Source: Liolophura sinensis
Lineage: Eukaryota > Mollusca > Polyplacophora > Chitonida > Chitonidae
Assembly (NCBI RefSeq): GCF_032854445.1
Contig: NC_088301.1
Location: forward strand, 32,286,402-32,350,401
DNA length: 64,000 nucleotides
Direction: 5' to 3'
Below are positions 20,101-28,100 of this stretch, one piece after another. A model generated the notes under the pieces. It did no database searches. It was not told where the DNA came from and worked only from the letters and a program-made list of their open reading frames with translations. Both the position numbers and the translations under genes were made by a program. How positions within the stretch are numbered: position 1 is the first letter of the stretch; each line of letters starts with the position of its first letter.

Positions 20101-22023
20101 GATGCCGGAAACCGCTAGATGCTGGAGTGATGTCAAAATTCTTACAGCGTTCGATTTCCTCATCATATTGGTCCGCTTCGCATTTAAGTGCTTTCATTAT
20201 ATACATTGCAATGTGATTCTCACGTTTGAAATCTTTTAATTTAAACCAATCCTTTGAGAAGCGGGTAAGTATTTGAATTCGATAACGATTGCTGTATTTT
20301 AAGTGCGGGTAGTAAGACTTTAGCATAAGCATCGTATCCAGACAGTGAACGTAGTGCATGATATAAAAGCGCGGCGATGTTCATAGTGTCTGGCTGGATT
20401 TCATAATGTGCTATATAGATAGGCCTACAGTGTACGTGTGTGTTGACAGCCTGACCAAAATCAGGTCTAGCAACAGATTCATATACAGACTTGTCTCAGG
20501 CTTAAGCTCTAATCAAAACAGTTCAACTTATCCCCTCCATGCACTATTTAGTTCTCGCCACGAAATGGCTAAAATATTGGCGTTTAAGCAATACTCAACC
20601 ATTCATTCGTTCCGTGTTTTGGAAAATAGAGTCGGTTCTTTCAACATTTGTACACTGATGCTGATCGGTATTCGGTTTCCAACCAAAAAGGGTCAACGGA
20701 CGAGTAAGTTCTGTACTACAGATACAGTAATCTGCAATTCAGAATACGGAGAACATCGCCTTATGTAGGCCTAAGCGGCAAGTCGGAGAAATTGGTCACA
20801 TAGTAATTTGTTGTTTGACAAGAAGGTTAATAGTCCTTTTAGTTCTCGATAATGATTTGTCTAGGGCTTTGTCAGGTGATTTGTTAGGTGTTTTTTTTCG
20901 TTAGTTTGTCAGGTTGCTTGTCAGGTGGTTTGTCTGATAGTTTGTGAGGTGGGTTTGTCAGTAGGTTTGTGAGGTGGATTGTCTGGTGTGTTTTTTCGTT
21001 GTTGTTTGTCAAGTGAATCTTTAGCAGGTTTCTCTGGTGGTTTGTCTGTCAAGTGTGCTGGTTACCCCAGGCTGTTTCTCTCCACATCCTGACATGTAAG
21101 GGGAGTTAGACAAAACTGATCCAAGGACATTCATCTGTTTAAGCTGTGATGAAACATTTTAATAATGTCCCTTAACGAACCCTTATTAACGAATAAAGAT
21201 CCAAAGAGGTAAAACTTATCATCTAACTTCATCGTGTTTCCTTCCAACAGAGAACTATCCGTCTAAATCCGGGGAAGCTATTGTCTTCAACAACAGACGA
21301 ATACTACACGGGCGTAATGAGTTCTCACTCAATGGCGGCCAAAGACATTTTGAGGTAAACTATAGATTAGATACTAGAATTAAGGTTTAGATGCCACATT
21401 GTTTAATGGAGATTGCAACGCGCTCGTGTATATCAGTCGTTGTGTCGGTATCTTGATCAGCACCTGCAACAGTGTATATTTTGGTAAATACATACAGTTA
21501 CAGCAGTAGTATTTCTGACAATATAAGCAACAGTATCTCTCACGATATCAGTAACTGTGTCTCTGACAGTATATATCGGAGATTATGTCTCTGATAATAT
21601 CAGCTACAGTATTTCTGACAACAGATATCAGCAATAGTATCTCTGACAGTATGAGCAACAGTATCTCTGATAATATTAGCTACAGTATTTATGAGAACAT
21701 CAACATCACAGTATCTGTGAATATTATTAACAGTAACTATAAACATTAACATATCGTATTTCTGGCGATATTAATATCTCTGACAATATCAGCTTCATTG
21801 TCTGGTTATCAGTATTAACATCTCTGATAATGTCAGACACAGAACCTGGGACATTATGTGCTCCAGTATTTACCAGTATCTTTAAGCTTTGAACTATGTG
21901 TGATTTAATTTTCAGGGGTGTTATATGAACATTGACGAGTTCCTGAGTCACTTCCGGTTTCTGTCACATAGCAAAGGTAGACTAACCTCTGTGAAACGGG
22001 TCGGCAATCAGTGTTGGTTCTGA
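2893..22023 (+). CDS. BBOX1-like: Gamma-butyrobetaine dioxygenase-like protein, copy 1 (15 exons, possible frameshift in exon 14)
   Basis: Fe(II)/2-oxoglutarate oxygenase of the BBOX1/TMLHE family, which hydroxylates gamma-butyrobetaine or trimethyllysine in carnitine synthesis. Exons read: 2893-2995, 7803-7885, 8869-8948, 9739-9866, 10406-10545, 11626-11684, 14660-14735, 15531-15575, 16486-16610, 17101-17241, 17818-17878, 18547-18600, 19740-19808, 21253-21354 (or 21251) and 21916-22023. All borders have GT-AG, and phases agree with the paralogue at 25005-39864. The model gives 457 residues. Residues 1-34 are a basic leader. The N-terminal zinc-binding domain shows WLRHNCHCADC (about 94-104). 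The catalytic fold has the iron ligands H261 and D263 (LHMD) and H407 (LHGR), and a likely 2-oxoglutarate-binding Arg near 419 (QRHFE). The C-terminus is VGNQCWF. Exon 14 has lost one base relative to copy 2, so it may be a pseudogene in the making or may use a shifted acceptor. Exons 1 and 2 are less certain than exons 3-15. Substrate is not decided by sequence alone. Confidence 0.88.
3361..3870. repeat. Inverted repeat pair, arms about 55 bp
   Basis: The segment starting at 3361 (cagaagttcattatctagaa) is matched, with few changes, by the reverse complement of about 3811-3870. The arms enclose roughly 400 bases. It sits in intron 1 of dioxygenase copy 1 and may be a non-autonomous DNA element. 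No target-site duplication was identified. Confidence 0.55.
4019..4545. repeat. Degenerate 21-bp pyrimidine-rich minisatellite
   Basis: About 25 diverged units resembling ttctcacacatcccattcca. Because the unit length is a multiple of three and stop-free, frames of about 180-190 codons stay open on both strands. Those frames are by-products of the repeat, not genes. A few more units occur at 4828-4880 beyond an inserted SINE. It lies in intron 1 of dioxygenase copy 1. Confidence 0.85.
4540..4815 (+). mobile_element. SINE family B inserted in the 21-bp repeat
   Basis: The head reads tcggtgatctaacggttaga then gcgtcctcctcgaattcggg, a diverged tRNA-like A-box region. It is followed by 'ctggtgtcagtataatatga' and ends in 'gtgaagtacgacgtaaaagt'. 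It splits the pyrimidine minisatellite, whose units resume at about 4828. Confidence 0.7.
5052..5116. repeat. (TA)n microsatellite
   Basis: About 32 uninterrupted TA units immediately precede the A-rich 3' end of the SINE on the minus strand at 5150-5406. Confidence 0.95.
5150..5406 (-). mobile_element. SINE family A, full length
   Basis: Read on the minus strand it begins ggggcctccgtgggtcagtc, an A-box-like tRNA head with 'ggttagcgcgctagcgcagc'. A B-box-like region, a middle domain 'ggtcgtgggtttcccccggg' and a 3' end 'cggcgtaaaacaccaatcaa' follow. This is the commonest repeat in the window. Confidence 0.85.
5640..5797 (+). mobile_element. SINE family A, head-truncated
   Basis: It starts within the element at 'ctccggccgtaagtga' and ends 'ggcgtaaaacaccaatcaaa'. 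Sequence differences from the copy at 11712 suggest an older insertion. Confidence 0.75.
6406..7414. mobile_element. About 1-kb foldback element with long repetitive inverted arms
   Basis: The left end (ggacgttgttacagccagtg at 6406) is the near reverse complement of the right end (actggttgtaacagacgttc at about 7394-7413). Both arms, about 200 bp each, are built from short units such as 'accagtaatgatataaaa', read in opposite orientation in the two arms. The roughly 600-bp centre has no coding capacity. The architecture fits a foldback or MITE-like DNA element in intron 1 of dioxygenase copy 1. Confidence 0.65.
7803..7885 (+). CDS. BBOX1-like: Exon 2 of dioxygenase copy 1
   Basis: This 83-base exon lies between a 'gtgttttcag' acceptor and a 'gtaaga' donor. 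It is read in phase 1 to 0 as KRPNELLREMCFLTPANPKV and onwards. The peptide is linker-like with no recognised domain. Copy 2 has a 68-base exon of identical phase at this place, also unconserved, which supports it as a fast-evolving segment between the presequence and the zinc domain. Confidence 0.6.
8869..8948 (+). CDS. BBOX1-like: Exon 3 of dioxygenase copy 1 (start of N-terminal domain)
   Basis: This 80-base exon reads through GSVVSLFWDSGLHS and splices to RFHSSWLRHNC in exon 4. That reproduces the strand-then-WLR pattern of the BBOX/TMLHE N-terminal domain, and the paralogue has GGILNVKWQEGPDA at the same place. Confidence 0.85.
9166..9500. repeat. 17-bp minisatellite
   Basis: About 19 tandem units alternate between two forms, acgttttacgttgcact and acgttttacattgtact. 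The regular frame-neutral composition leaves long open frames of 86-142 codons in all three plus frames. These are artefacts. The array sits in intron 3 of dioxygenase copy 1, about 240 bases before exon 4, and is followed by a two-copy repeat of about 46 bp to about 9590. Confidence 0.92.
9739..9866 (+). CDS. BBOX1-like: Exon 4 of dioxygenase copy 1 (zinc-binding Cys cluster)
   Basis: It encodes FHSSWLRHNCHCADC. The C-x-C-x2-C cluster matches the zinc ligands of the BBOX1 N-terminal domain. It also reads ..LDAAHLPDRLTISEVVLKG, as in the family. The donor is gtatgc. Confidence 0.93.
9885..10195 (-). mobile_element. SINE family B, near full length
   Basis: On the minus strand it begins with the tRNA-like head (ggcctaaaggttcgagcgtc, then an A/B-box region with 'cgggatcaaacccgggtcgg'). 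It runs through the family B body to 'gtcgtcaaatgactgaaaaa' and 'gttaagtacgacgttcaact'. It inserted into intron 4 only about 20 bases after exon 4. Confidence 0.8.
10406..10545 (+). CDS. BBOX1-like: Exon 5 of dioxygenase copy 1
   Basis: This 140-base exon, the same length as in copy 2, encodes DKIELRWREEPNHFGYLPLQ and completes the N-terminal zinc domain. The His in EEPNH aligns by eye with the fourth zinc ligand of BBOX1. Confidence 0.92.
10853..11216. mobile_element. Two SINE family A copies, tail to tail
   Basis: A plus-strand copy (10853 to about 11080, head 'ggggcctccgtggccgaggg') is joined through a shared (AAAT/TTTA)n tail to a minus-strand copy (about 11090-11216, head missing). Together they form an imperfect inverted repeat of over 100 bases per arm. 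They are in intron 5 of dioxygenase copy 1. Confidence 0.85.
11626..11684 (+). CDS. BBOX1-like: Exon 6 of dioxygenase copy 1
   Basis: This 59-base exon, the same length as copy 2, encodes EGMPRVRFSDVRASTDGLF. It is bounded by a tttag acceptor and a gtaagt donor. Confidence 0.9.
11712..11982 (+). mobile_element. SINE family A, best preserved full-length copy
   Basis: The tRNA-like head 'ggcctccgtggctcagtcgg' and 'ttagcgcgctagcgcagcgt' holds an A box. The B-box-like motif is 'gagttcaagtcc'. The 3' end is 'cggcgtaaaacaccaatcaa' followed by (ATAA)n. It lies 27 bases after exon 6. It is a useful reference for the other copies in this window. Confidence 0.88.
12168..12747. mobile_element. About 580-bp near-complete palindrome (foldback element)
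   Basis: Left-arm motifs such as 'gaaaacataaaaatgat', 'gtatttgggacca' and 'ggatgt' reappear in reverse complement and reverse order in the right half, ending 'atcatttttatgttttc'. The centre of symmetry is near 12455, so arms of about 280 bp with some divergence cover the whole element. No coding capacity is seen. It lies in intron 6 of dioxygenase copy 1. Confidence 0.75.
12960..14433. repeat. Intronic satellite, about 30 units of 50 or 40 bp
   Basis: The 50-bp unit consists of catacaccga, ttgtctaaca, ttgcaccgat, caaatatgac and gtggcgtgac (or gtgacgtgac). A shorter 40-bp unit lacks only the last ten bases and is mixed with 50-bp units between about 13400 and 13860. The distal units (about 14110-14430) carry the variant 'caccaattggctaac'. 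The array occupies half of intron 6 of dioxygenase copy 1. Confidence 0.96.
14660..14735 (+). CDS. BBOX1-like: Exon 7 of dioxygenase copy 1
   Basis: This 76-base exon encodes MMSMVHEFGMCLVEDMRTAR and aligns with the 'LKKVGIVRL' strand that opens the catalytic domain in BBOX1. It follows the 50-bp satellite by only about 225 bases. Confidence 0.9.
15531..15575 (+). CDS. BBOX1-like: Exon 8 of dioxygenase copy 1
   Basis: This 45-base micro-exon encodes LAEKIAPIQHTIYGK, matching the 'AERISLIRETIYGR' helix of TMLHE. Copy 2 has the same length and phase. Confidence 0.92.
16272..16298 (-). repeat. Poly-C tract (G-rich on minus strand)
   Basis: A run of nearly pure C with single A interruptions. 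The minus strand carries several runs of four or more G and could form a G-quadruplex. It is in intron 8 of dioxygenase copy 1. Confidence 0.8.
16486..16610 (+). CDS. BBOX1-like: Exon 9 of dioxygenase copy 1 (iron ligands HxD)
   Basis: It encodes DPINIAYSSVRLDLHMDLAY then ESPPGLQVFNC. LHMD holds the His-x-Asp iron-binding pair of the double-stranded beta helix. The following PPG-x-Q-x-x-x-C matches BBOX1 'PPGVQLLHC'. Confidence 0.95.
16760..17005 (+). mobile_element. SINE family B
   Basis: The head 'ggtggcccgattgttagagc' and 'gtccacctcgaagttgggag' is followed by a family B body ending 'tgttaagtacgacataagac'. The orientation is the same as the gene. It lies in intron 9. Confidence 0.78.
17101..17241 (+). 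CDS. BBOX1-like: Exon 10 of dioxygenase copy 1
   Basis: This 141-base exon encodes the Gly-Gly turn and helix (VVGGESIFLDVFPLMEDFRS) and PQEFEDLARIPATFQKIHF, corresponding to 'TGGDSEIVDGF...' in BBOX1. Confidence 0.95.
17818..17878 (+). CDS. BBOX1-like: Exon 11 of dioxygenase copy 1
   Basis: This 61-base exon encodes VRPVYMTYQRPHVAINADKE, conserved as ENPVYMTFQRPHILLNHRDE in copy 2. Confidence 0.95.
18547..18600 (+). CDS. BBOX1-like: Exon 12 of dioxygenase copy 1
   Basis: This 54-base exon encodes ITGVFWSPAFEGPLSVPE. Copy 2 has IAAVFWTQQNEGPLAVAE at the same place. Confidence 0.93.
19740..19808 (+). CDS. BBOX1-like: Exon 13 of dioxygenase copy 1
   Basis: This 69-base exon encodes KDVELYYRAYHLLAKAISAS then PLR, the helix before the last beta strands. 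Confidence 0.93.
20830..21075 (+). repeat. Degenerate repeat of 'ggtttgtcaggtgg'
   Basis: Irregular tandem units built on tttgtcaggtgg occupy part of intron 13 of dioxygenase copy 1. No coding signal is seen. Confidence 0.6.
21253..21354 (+). CDS. BBOX1-like: Exon 14 of dioxygenase copy 1 (third iron ligand; 1-base deletion)
   Basis: The exon carries IVFNNRRILHGRNEFSL, with the His of LHGR as third iron ligand, and ends QRHFE with the probable 2-oxoglutarate Arg. From the expected acceptor (exon start 21251) it is 104 bases, against 105 in copy 2. That frame starts RTIRLNPG, like the family, but shifts at the G run 21280-21284 and loses LHGR. Using the AG at 21251-21252 as acceptor (exon start 21253) restores the frame at the cost of the first eight residues. 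Either that site is used, the gene is broken, or one G is missing from the assembly. Confidence 0.8.
21490..21830 (+). repeat. Degenerate repeat of 'cagtatctctgacaatatca'
   Basis: Diverged units of roughly 35-40 bases fill most of intron 14 of dioxygenase copy 1. Confidence 0.6.
21916..22023 (+). CDS. BBOX1-like: Exon 15 of dioxygenase copy 1 (C-terminus and stop)
   Basis: It encodes GCYMNIDEFLSHFRFLSHSK and ends VGNQCWF before TGA. Copy 2 ends with the same VGNQCWF. Confidence 0.95.
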   Translation, partial: GCYMNIDEFLSHFRFLSHSKGRLTSVKRVGNQCWF

Positions 22024-22101
22024 ATAGTCATGGATGACTGCCGAGGATGGGACATATAGAAAACCCGATGTCATAACGGTGTTTAACTCTTTCCGCTTGA
22101 C

Positions 22102-22221
22102 CAGTTCTGCAATTCTGCCGCCGTATACCTTCAGTTCTGCAATTCTGCTGCCGTATACCTCCAGTTCTGCAATTCTGCCGCCGTATACCTCCAGTTCTCC
22201 AATTCTGCCGCCGTATACCTC
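22102..22221. repeat. Four 30-bp tandem repeats just after the stop of copy 1
   Basis: The unit is cagttctgcaattctgccgc then cgtatacctc, four times with single changes, starting 78 bases after the stop codon. On the minus strand the units read as a 10-residue repeat (ELEVYGGRIA) inside an open frame of 131 codons (21982-22377). That frame also overlaps the antisense of exon 15 and is probably accidental. Confidence 0.9.
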
Positions 22222-23249
22222 CAGTTGCATTCTTTTCCGGGTTTTGTGGGATTTACGGGATATTTCTTTCACGATTTGCTGGCGTTTTCTATTGTTGACT
22301 GAATGCTTCAACATAAAGGAATCTGTTGCCAACGAGTGCGCCCTCCCCAGAATTAGTTGTGATATTGATGCGAACATTGTGGGGTAGTTATATAAACTTT
22401 GAGGTCAGGCAACTCCAAGTTTGGTACATGAAAATCGTCTTAACAGGGAACATACCGGTACGTTAGTGTGCGTGAGAATTAATATTGGAGAAACATGTAT
22501 ATGTAAACCAGCAACCAACTACATGTGTACATTTGTGAATGCTCACTGCAGACTGTTTTTATTACTAATGTTGGTTTGTAAGATGTTGCCAAGGTGGCAG
22601 TTTCGTTTTCAGTAAAGTCAGGCGGCGTAAGGTGGTTGTTTTTAATTAAAATCCCCCATCTCTCAGTACGTAAGTCAAACAGTATTGTGATTGGTTTTAA
22701 GCAACCACGTATATTAGTATCCATGAAGATCTCGGTCCAAGTTGGGCGGTCAAATGGCATAATGCTAGAAAGTGTGTCAAGTACATATAAGACGGCGTAA
22801 TTAGCAGACTAGTCAAGAATATTACACCCGGTAACAATGCAGCAATATCAACAACAAAAATCATTAGCGTTTACCGCCTTACTAAAGAACGTATCACTTA
22901 GGCCTGTATGATGATTGCCAGTAACCAATAAAGTAAATAATTAAACTGGTTTTTCATGAACAACGACTTATAACTATTTGTTCGCATGACGTGTTGTTTC
23001 ATCATTTTCAGGTATATGAGGTTTTTTATATACCTGAGGAGACCGATGGTTTACAAGGTCCGGGCACTCCATTTTCGTCCACCCATGAACTTGAGCGGGG
23101 TTTTATCTCAAGTTTCATTACCGTAATCACCACTTAAATTAATAAATTTACGACCTTTACATTTGCGTTACTCATTGTACACCTAAATGATACTGCCCTC
23201 AGGAGACTGCAACTTCAAATGACCATCATTGTCAACAAAAAATACTTTA

Positions 23250-23720
23250 AGCAACCATGAATGGTCCAGAGAGATTTCATTCAACAACGGTAACGGTAAA
23301 TTTTGAGCAGGGAATCATTGTCACAACAATTAACTTTCAACAGAAAATCTATTTCACACCCATGAATTTTCAAGAGGAAATCAATTGCACAACCATTAAT
23401 AAATATTAACAGGGAACCAATTTCACTAACGAATTTTCAACAAAGATTCAATTCCATAACCATTAACTGCCAACAGGGAATCAATTTCACAACCATCAAC
23501 TGCCAACAGATAATCAATTTCACAACCATTAACTGTCATCAGAACGTCAATTCCACAACAATTAACTGTCACAAAAGAATCAATTTCACAAACATAAACT
23601 GTCAAGAGGGAATCAATTTTACCAACATTAGCTGTCAACAGGGACTCATTTTTTGACAACTATTAACTGTCAGCAAGGAATCAATTCCACACCCATTCTT
23701 TACTAACAGAAATCAACTTC
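23250..23720. repeat. Degenerate repeat of about 33 bp
   Basis: About 14 units resemble 'aaccattaactgtcaacagg' then 'gaatcaatttcac'. The minus-strand frame at 23426-23659, with an 11-residue periodicity (EIDSLLTVYVC), is produced by the repeat. Confidence 0.75.
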
Positions 23721-25004
23721 ACAATCATTAATTATCAACAGGGATTCAGTTCTACAACCATAAATTGTCTGACTGAGAATACCTAGACTCCTATTTCTAT
23801 GTTTGCACCCGCCCTCATTTCATTCGTAAATTGTCACAAGATATTCCTTTGGTACGTGTTTAATATTCATGGTTTATTTGAACGTTGTTATATACAACAG
23901 GGGTCGCCAGATGTAAGTTCGGCAGAGTGAATGTATACCACTCATTAAATATCAAAGGAGATATATAAATATACCTATGTTGGCAGGTTTGCACTGATTT
24001 CAGTAAACCGGTTAAAACTGGTTTTCCTGTGCCAGAAAAACACGGGTCACCTGTGCGTACCCTAACTTTACCAATGTATACATATGTCTTCGATGTTACG
24101 AAATATCAACCTAAATCACACAGTAGACGTTGTCCTATTTCAAATCTTTATTGCTCTTTTATACCTTTGTGTAAATGGAGTTGGAGGGGAAGGGGTGCAC
24201 GAATATGTGTGAAGCTTAAAAGATAATAAGCTTAGGTAAATAATAAATAAACATGTGAGAGAAAATAAGGAGATCAGAAAGGTAAGCACACAGAAAAGCG
24301 TTGTATGTAAGTACGCTAGATTAGGCAAAAGTTTGAGAATTTGACATAGTTAGACAACGTAGATTAGCTCCAATTAACGTAATCACCTGCACCCATAAAT
24401 CTGAAAAGATTTACTGTTGGCCGACACTGATTTAAGACGTGACGTGAATATGTTTTTATTCGTGGCGTGAATATGGAAGTCTGCCAAGAAGCCAACAATT
24501 TGACTAGCTTATCAGTTTTCTATAAATTTGTAATTTTTACTTTCGCGCAGTGCAACATCTAACATATTTAAGAGATTGCTTAGCATAATTATGTTGCCTG
24601 TAGCTTTTGCTATATGAGTCCTGAAACTGGACAATCTTCATGTAAATGCAAAACCGTAGTGTTAATTACTAGTATAAAATAATAGCCTATACATTAAAGT
24701 ATAACTTTTCCTTTTTTTTTTTGTTCTTGTCTTTGAATGGGATATAAGTTTTCTAAAGAGACGCACTATCTATCGTATCCTGACCCTGCATAGACCTATA
24801 CTTACCAAAATCCGCGTAGGCGAAAAAAAAAGCTTGGGTTTCATTTATGCTGAAAGGAACACCTGTGTACATTCCCATGGCGACCTCAGAATCCGGCTGT
24901 AACCGGTTCCCGTCAGTTGCCTTCATAAAACCATCATCGAATGTTGTTGCGTTCATTAGCCCTGGGAAATTTTTTGTCATTCACACCCCAAGAGGTCGCA
25001 CACG

Positions 25005-25110
25005 ATGTTCTTCAGAAGGGCACTCGCTCAGATTCAACGGCATCATCCACTTTCTGCACGACTTCCCTGTACCACCAGACCACCGCGTTCCACAGTGGAA
25101 CTTCTCAAGG
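25005..25110 (+). CDS. BBOX1-like: Exon 1 of dioxygenase copy 2: putative mitochondrial presequence
   Basis: The ATG at 25005 opens a peptide beginning MFFRRALAQIQRHHPLSARL. It is Arg-rich and free of acidic residues for over 25 positions, and ends after 35 codons plus one base at a gtagga donor. The phase-1 end fits exon 2 exactly (split Asp codon). Longer open frames over the same bases (plus 24847-25173, minus 24753-24980) do not fit the phase and were not used. Confidence 0.65.
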
Positions 25111-28100
25111 GTAGGAACATCAGTGTTTTCTTTAGACTATATGGTATTTGTCATAAGGCAAATTTCAAATTAATCCATCGGATTTGAGACTTTCCACTGT
25201 TTCATCACTTATGACTCAGAAAAGGTGTACCATATTGATCAAACGTTTACACAAACACTACTTGCAATTTATTGAATATGTTTATGTATAACTTATGTGT
25301 AAAAAAATATGTTCTGAACATTTCGAACACAGTCAACGGACTCCGGTATAGGGTGAATGAATTATCTAGATCAACATCTTCAAGAATGTATAGGACTTTT
25401 AAAGGTACCTTCTTGTTTTTTATATGATCATGTTATTGTTTTCTTTGTGGGATTTTCTTTGTTATAGCAGATACCTCGTATAACACACCACTCACTTTAA
25501 CCCAAGCAGTCTCCCTTTCCTCTCTTACTCAAAACTCCGTAAGTATCACATTTGATGTCTTTGCTTTTATAGGCGGCCTATACGAAGCAGAGATTTTAGT
25601 AGTTTTCTTTTTTGTCACTCGGCCAGTTTTCCGTAAGGGAAAGTTAGGTAAGGAGAAGACAAAGTCATCTACATGTATTCCTGTGTATTGAATTGCGCTT
25701 ACGAACCATATTAATATATAGGAGAGTTTAGAGATTGAACTTTTTTGTCGCTAAAGATGAAAAATGTCCTGTTGCATCATGTGACTTGTCAAACATATTT
25801 GGCAACTTTGGTTGACATTAATTTACCAAGAATCTGTATCGCCGTGTTCCAGAGACACACAGGACAGAGCTTTCCGTCGGAAACTTCGTAAACTCACAAA
25901 CGTCCAGTTCCTCATCCTTCTCCGTTTCCGTCTACTCTGAATCATATAATGAGAAACTTTTAGCAAACGCTATGTAATCAAAATTTGCTGTCTATCATTT
26001 CTGACAGGTCACATGGTAATTTTTCACCGTCAATGACAAAAGAATTCGAGACCCAAACTCTCATATTAATTGGCTTCCTTAGCCGTTGGAAGTTTCGCTC
26101 TGCAGAGGTCAGACCCTTGGATAACGACGTCGTGCGTTCAAATCCAGCTCGCATCGGTTTGGCTGAGCACCCGTTGCTGCAAAATAAGCTGCTAGCTGTA
26201 TAGAAATTCATTTCCCAGCAGAAAAGAGACGGGTTCTTGCTCGCTGTGGCAGTGCTTTAGCAGCCATAAGCACTAACGGGGGCTTCACAGCTTTACAAAA
26301 TTTGAGTGTACTTGCAGTGTGAGGGTTTTGAGGAGTAGAGATCTGTCTTACTGGTACCCTGGTCAGCCTTAAACATAGCAGTGTGGAACCGTTCCTGAAG
26401 TCGAACACAAAATAATACTACGGCTTGACCTTTAGGGGTTTGTCAGCTGCGCATGTTTCTCACGTATTGGTATGACGTTGTTGTAGCTTGAGGCAGAGAC
26501 TGGAGCAAGTATCGGGGTCTCCAAAGATGGCGGCATATTGAACGTCAAATGGCAAGAAGGGCCAGACGCCAGGTATTTTCAATGTTCACTATTCTCTACG
26601 ATAAATCTAGGACAGATTTTTGTTTTTGGCGTCATCAACAACTCATGACATGACGGAAGCCATGTAACCCTTCAAAGTCATTGTAAGTACGAAAAAGGCA
26701 TCTCTAAATGACGAGTGACAGTCGAAATGGCCCTAGGCTAAATGTTTTGGCACAGTCATTTTCTGATTTGGGATCCAAGTCATTATTTGAAACATGAAAC
26801 TGCGAAATATTTAACCTACATGTATCTGTTTGGCTGAAACAAGCGGTTTGTACAGCGTCTACAGTTTGACCCCTGTGCTGTTTTAATCTGTAGTGTGAAT
26901 GTCTCGTCTCATCCTACCGTTTTAATTTCTGTGTATGGTGTAAGTGTATGCCTACATTTTTACTCTACTCTATCCTTATCTGGGAGCATGACTTATGTCT
27001 ACAATACTATAAAAGATGTACAGCAAAGATAGTAAAACCAGAACAGCGACGACAGTGTGACAGAAAGCAAATAGCCAGACTTAACCAGTAAAATACGACC
27101 TCTTATCAATTTTCTCAGCTGCGCGTTTATTTTCAGTAGAAGCAGTCTCATCCTACCATTTCCACAGAATAGGCATTTTCAGACTGGCTTAATATTTATT
27201 TCATCAATGCTAAGCTCATATTTTTAATAATGTAACGACGGACATATTACGGATTTACTGAGTACCTGAAAAATCGTCTGGCTCCTGCGCCATCCGCAGC
27301 CACAACAGCGAGAACCGGGTTCAAACCTATGACTAACACTTAATGGCAAACACGCTGGGGCGAAAACAACATATTGCTTTAGTTCTTCAGGTGCCCACAA
27401 CTGTAACTTATCCTACTATGTCGAAAATAGACTGTGTTCGTAGAACATGAAGATATACAATGTGTGCATTTTCTAAATGATAAGTTTGTTTGTAAATAGT
27501 CACCTGTACATTACTGTTCGGATAAGTTTTCCCATGTGGTTTTACTTATCTGTGTTTTGATAAGATAGCACACTTCTATCAGTGTACTGAACCCAATGGC
27601 TCAAAAATATTAGCTGACAACGTCACTTTAGCCGCCATGTCTTAGGTCCTCGCTGGATCAGTCGACTTTTATTTTTGGCCATCTGTGGTTCATTTCACTT
27701 GCTCCACTTCAAAAAGCAATAACAGCGCTTTGACACTTTCATCTGAATTGAATAATAATAATAAACTAGATCCTCAATTTAAAGAGAAGAATGTAATCGA
27801 CACAGAAATGACACTCCGAATAATGATCTGGATACTTAAATTAAAAATTCTCAAAAGAATCTAATCCAAACAGCAAAGACATTCGGGTGATGATCGCCTT
27901 ATGCCAAGAGCCGTTCAGACTTTCAGTCAGTTTCAAGAAATGTTTAGTTCTTAGTGGCGTAGCCCATGTACCAAAACGTTCTCAATTGGGTGAAAATGTA
28001 CGTGTCTGGGTGAAAAAGGTTTCTTGTTTCGGTGAAGAGGTTTACCTGGGTGAAAAGGGTTTCTTGTTTCGGTGAAGAGGTTTACCTGGGTGAAAAGGGT

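Larger units (their letters stand above)
22024..25004. other. Spacer between the tandem dioxygenase genes
   Basis: No exon is recognised in these 3 kb. They contain the 3' UTR of copy 1, a 30-bp repeat at 22102-22221, an AATAAA near 22928 that could be a distal polyadenylation signal, and a 33-bp degenerate repeat at about 23250-23720. The promoter of copy 2 should lie in the last part, but no distinct element was identified. Confidence 0.5.

Noticed and set aside
24753-25173. Frames of 75 (minus) and 108 (plus) codons around exon 1 of copy 2
   Set aside because: Neither fits the intron phase into exon 2. The shorter plus frame from 25005 does and has a presequence-like composition. I recognised no domain in the other two.
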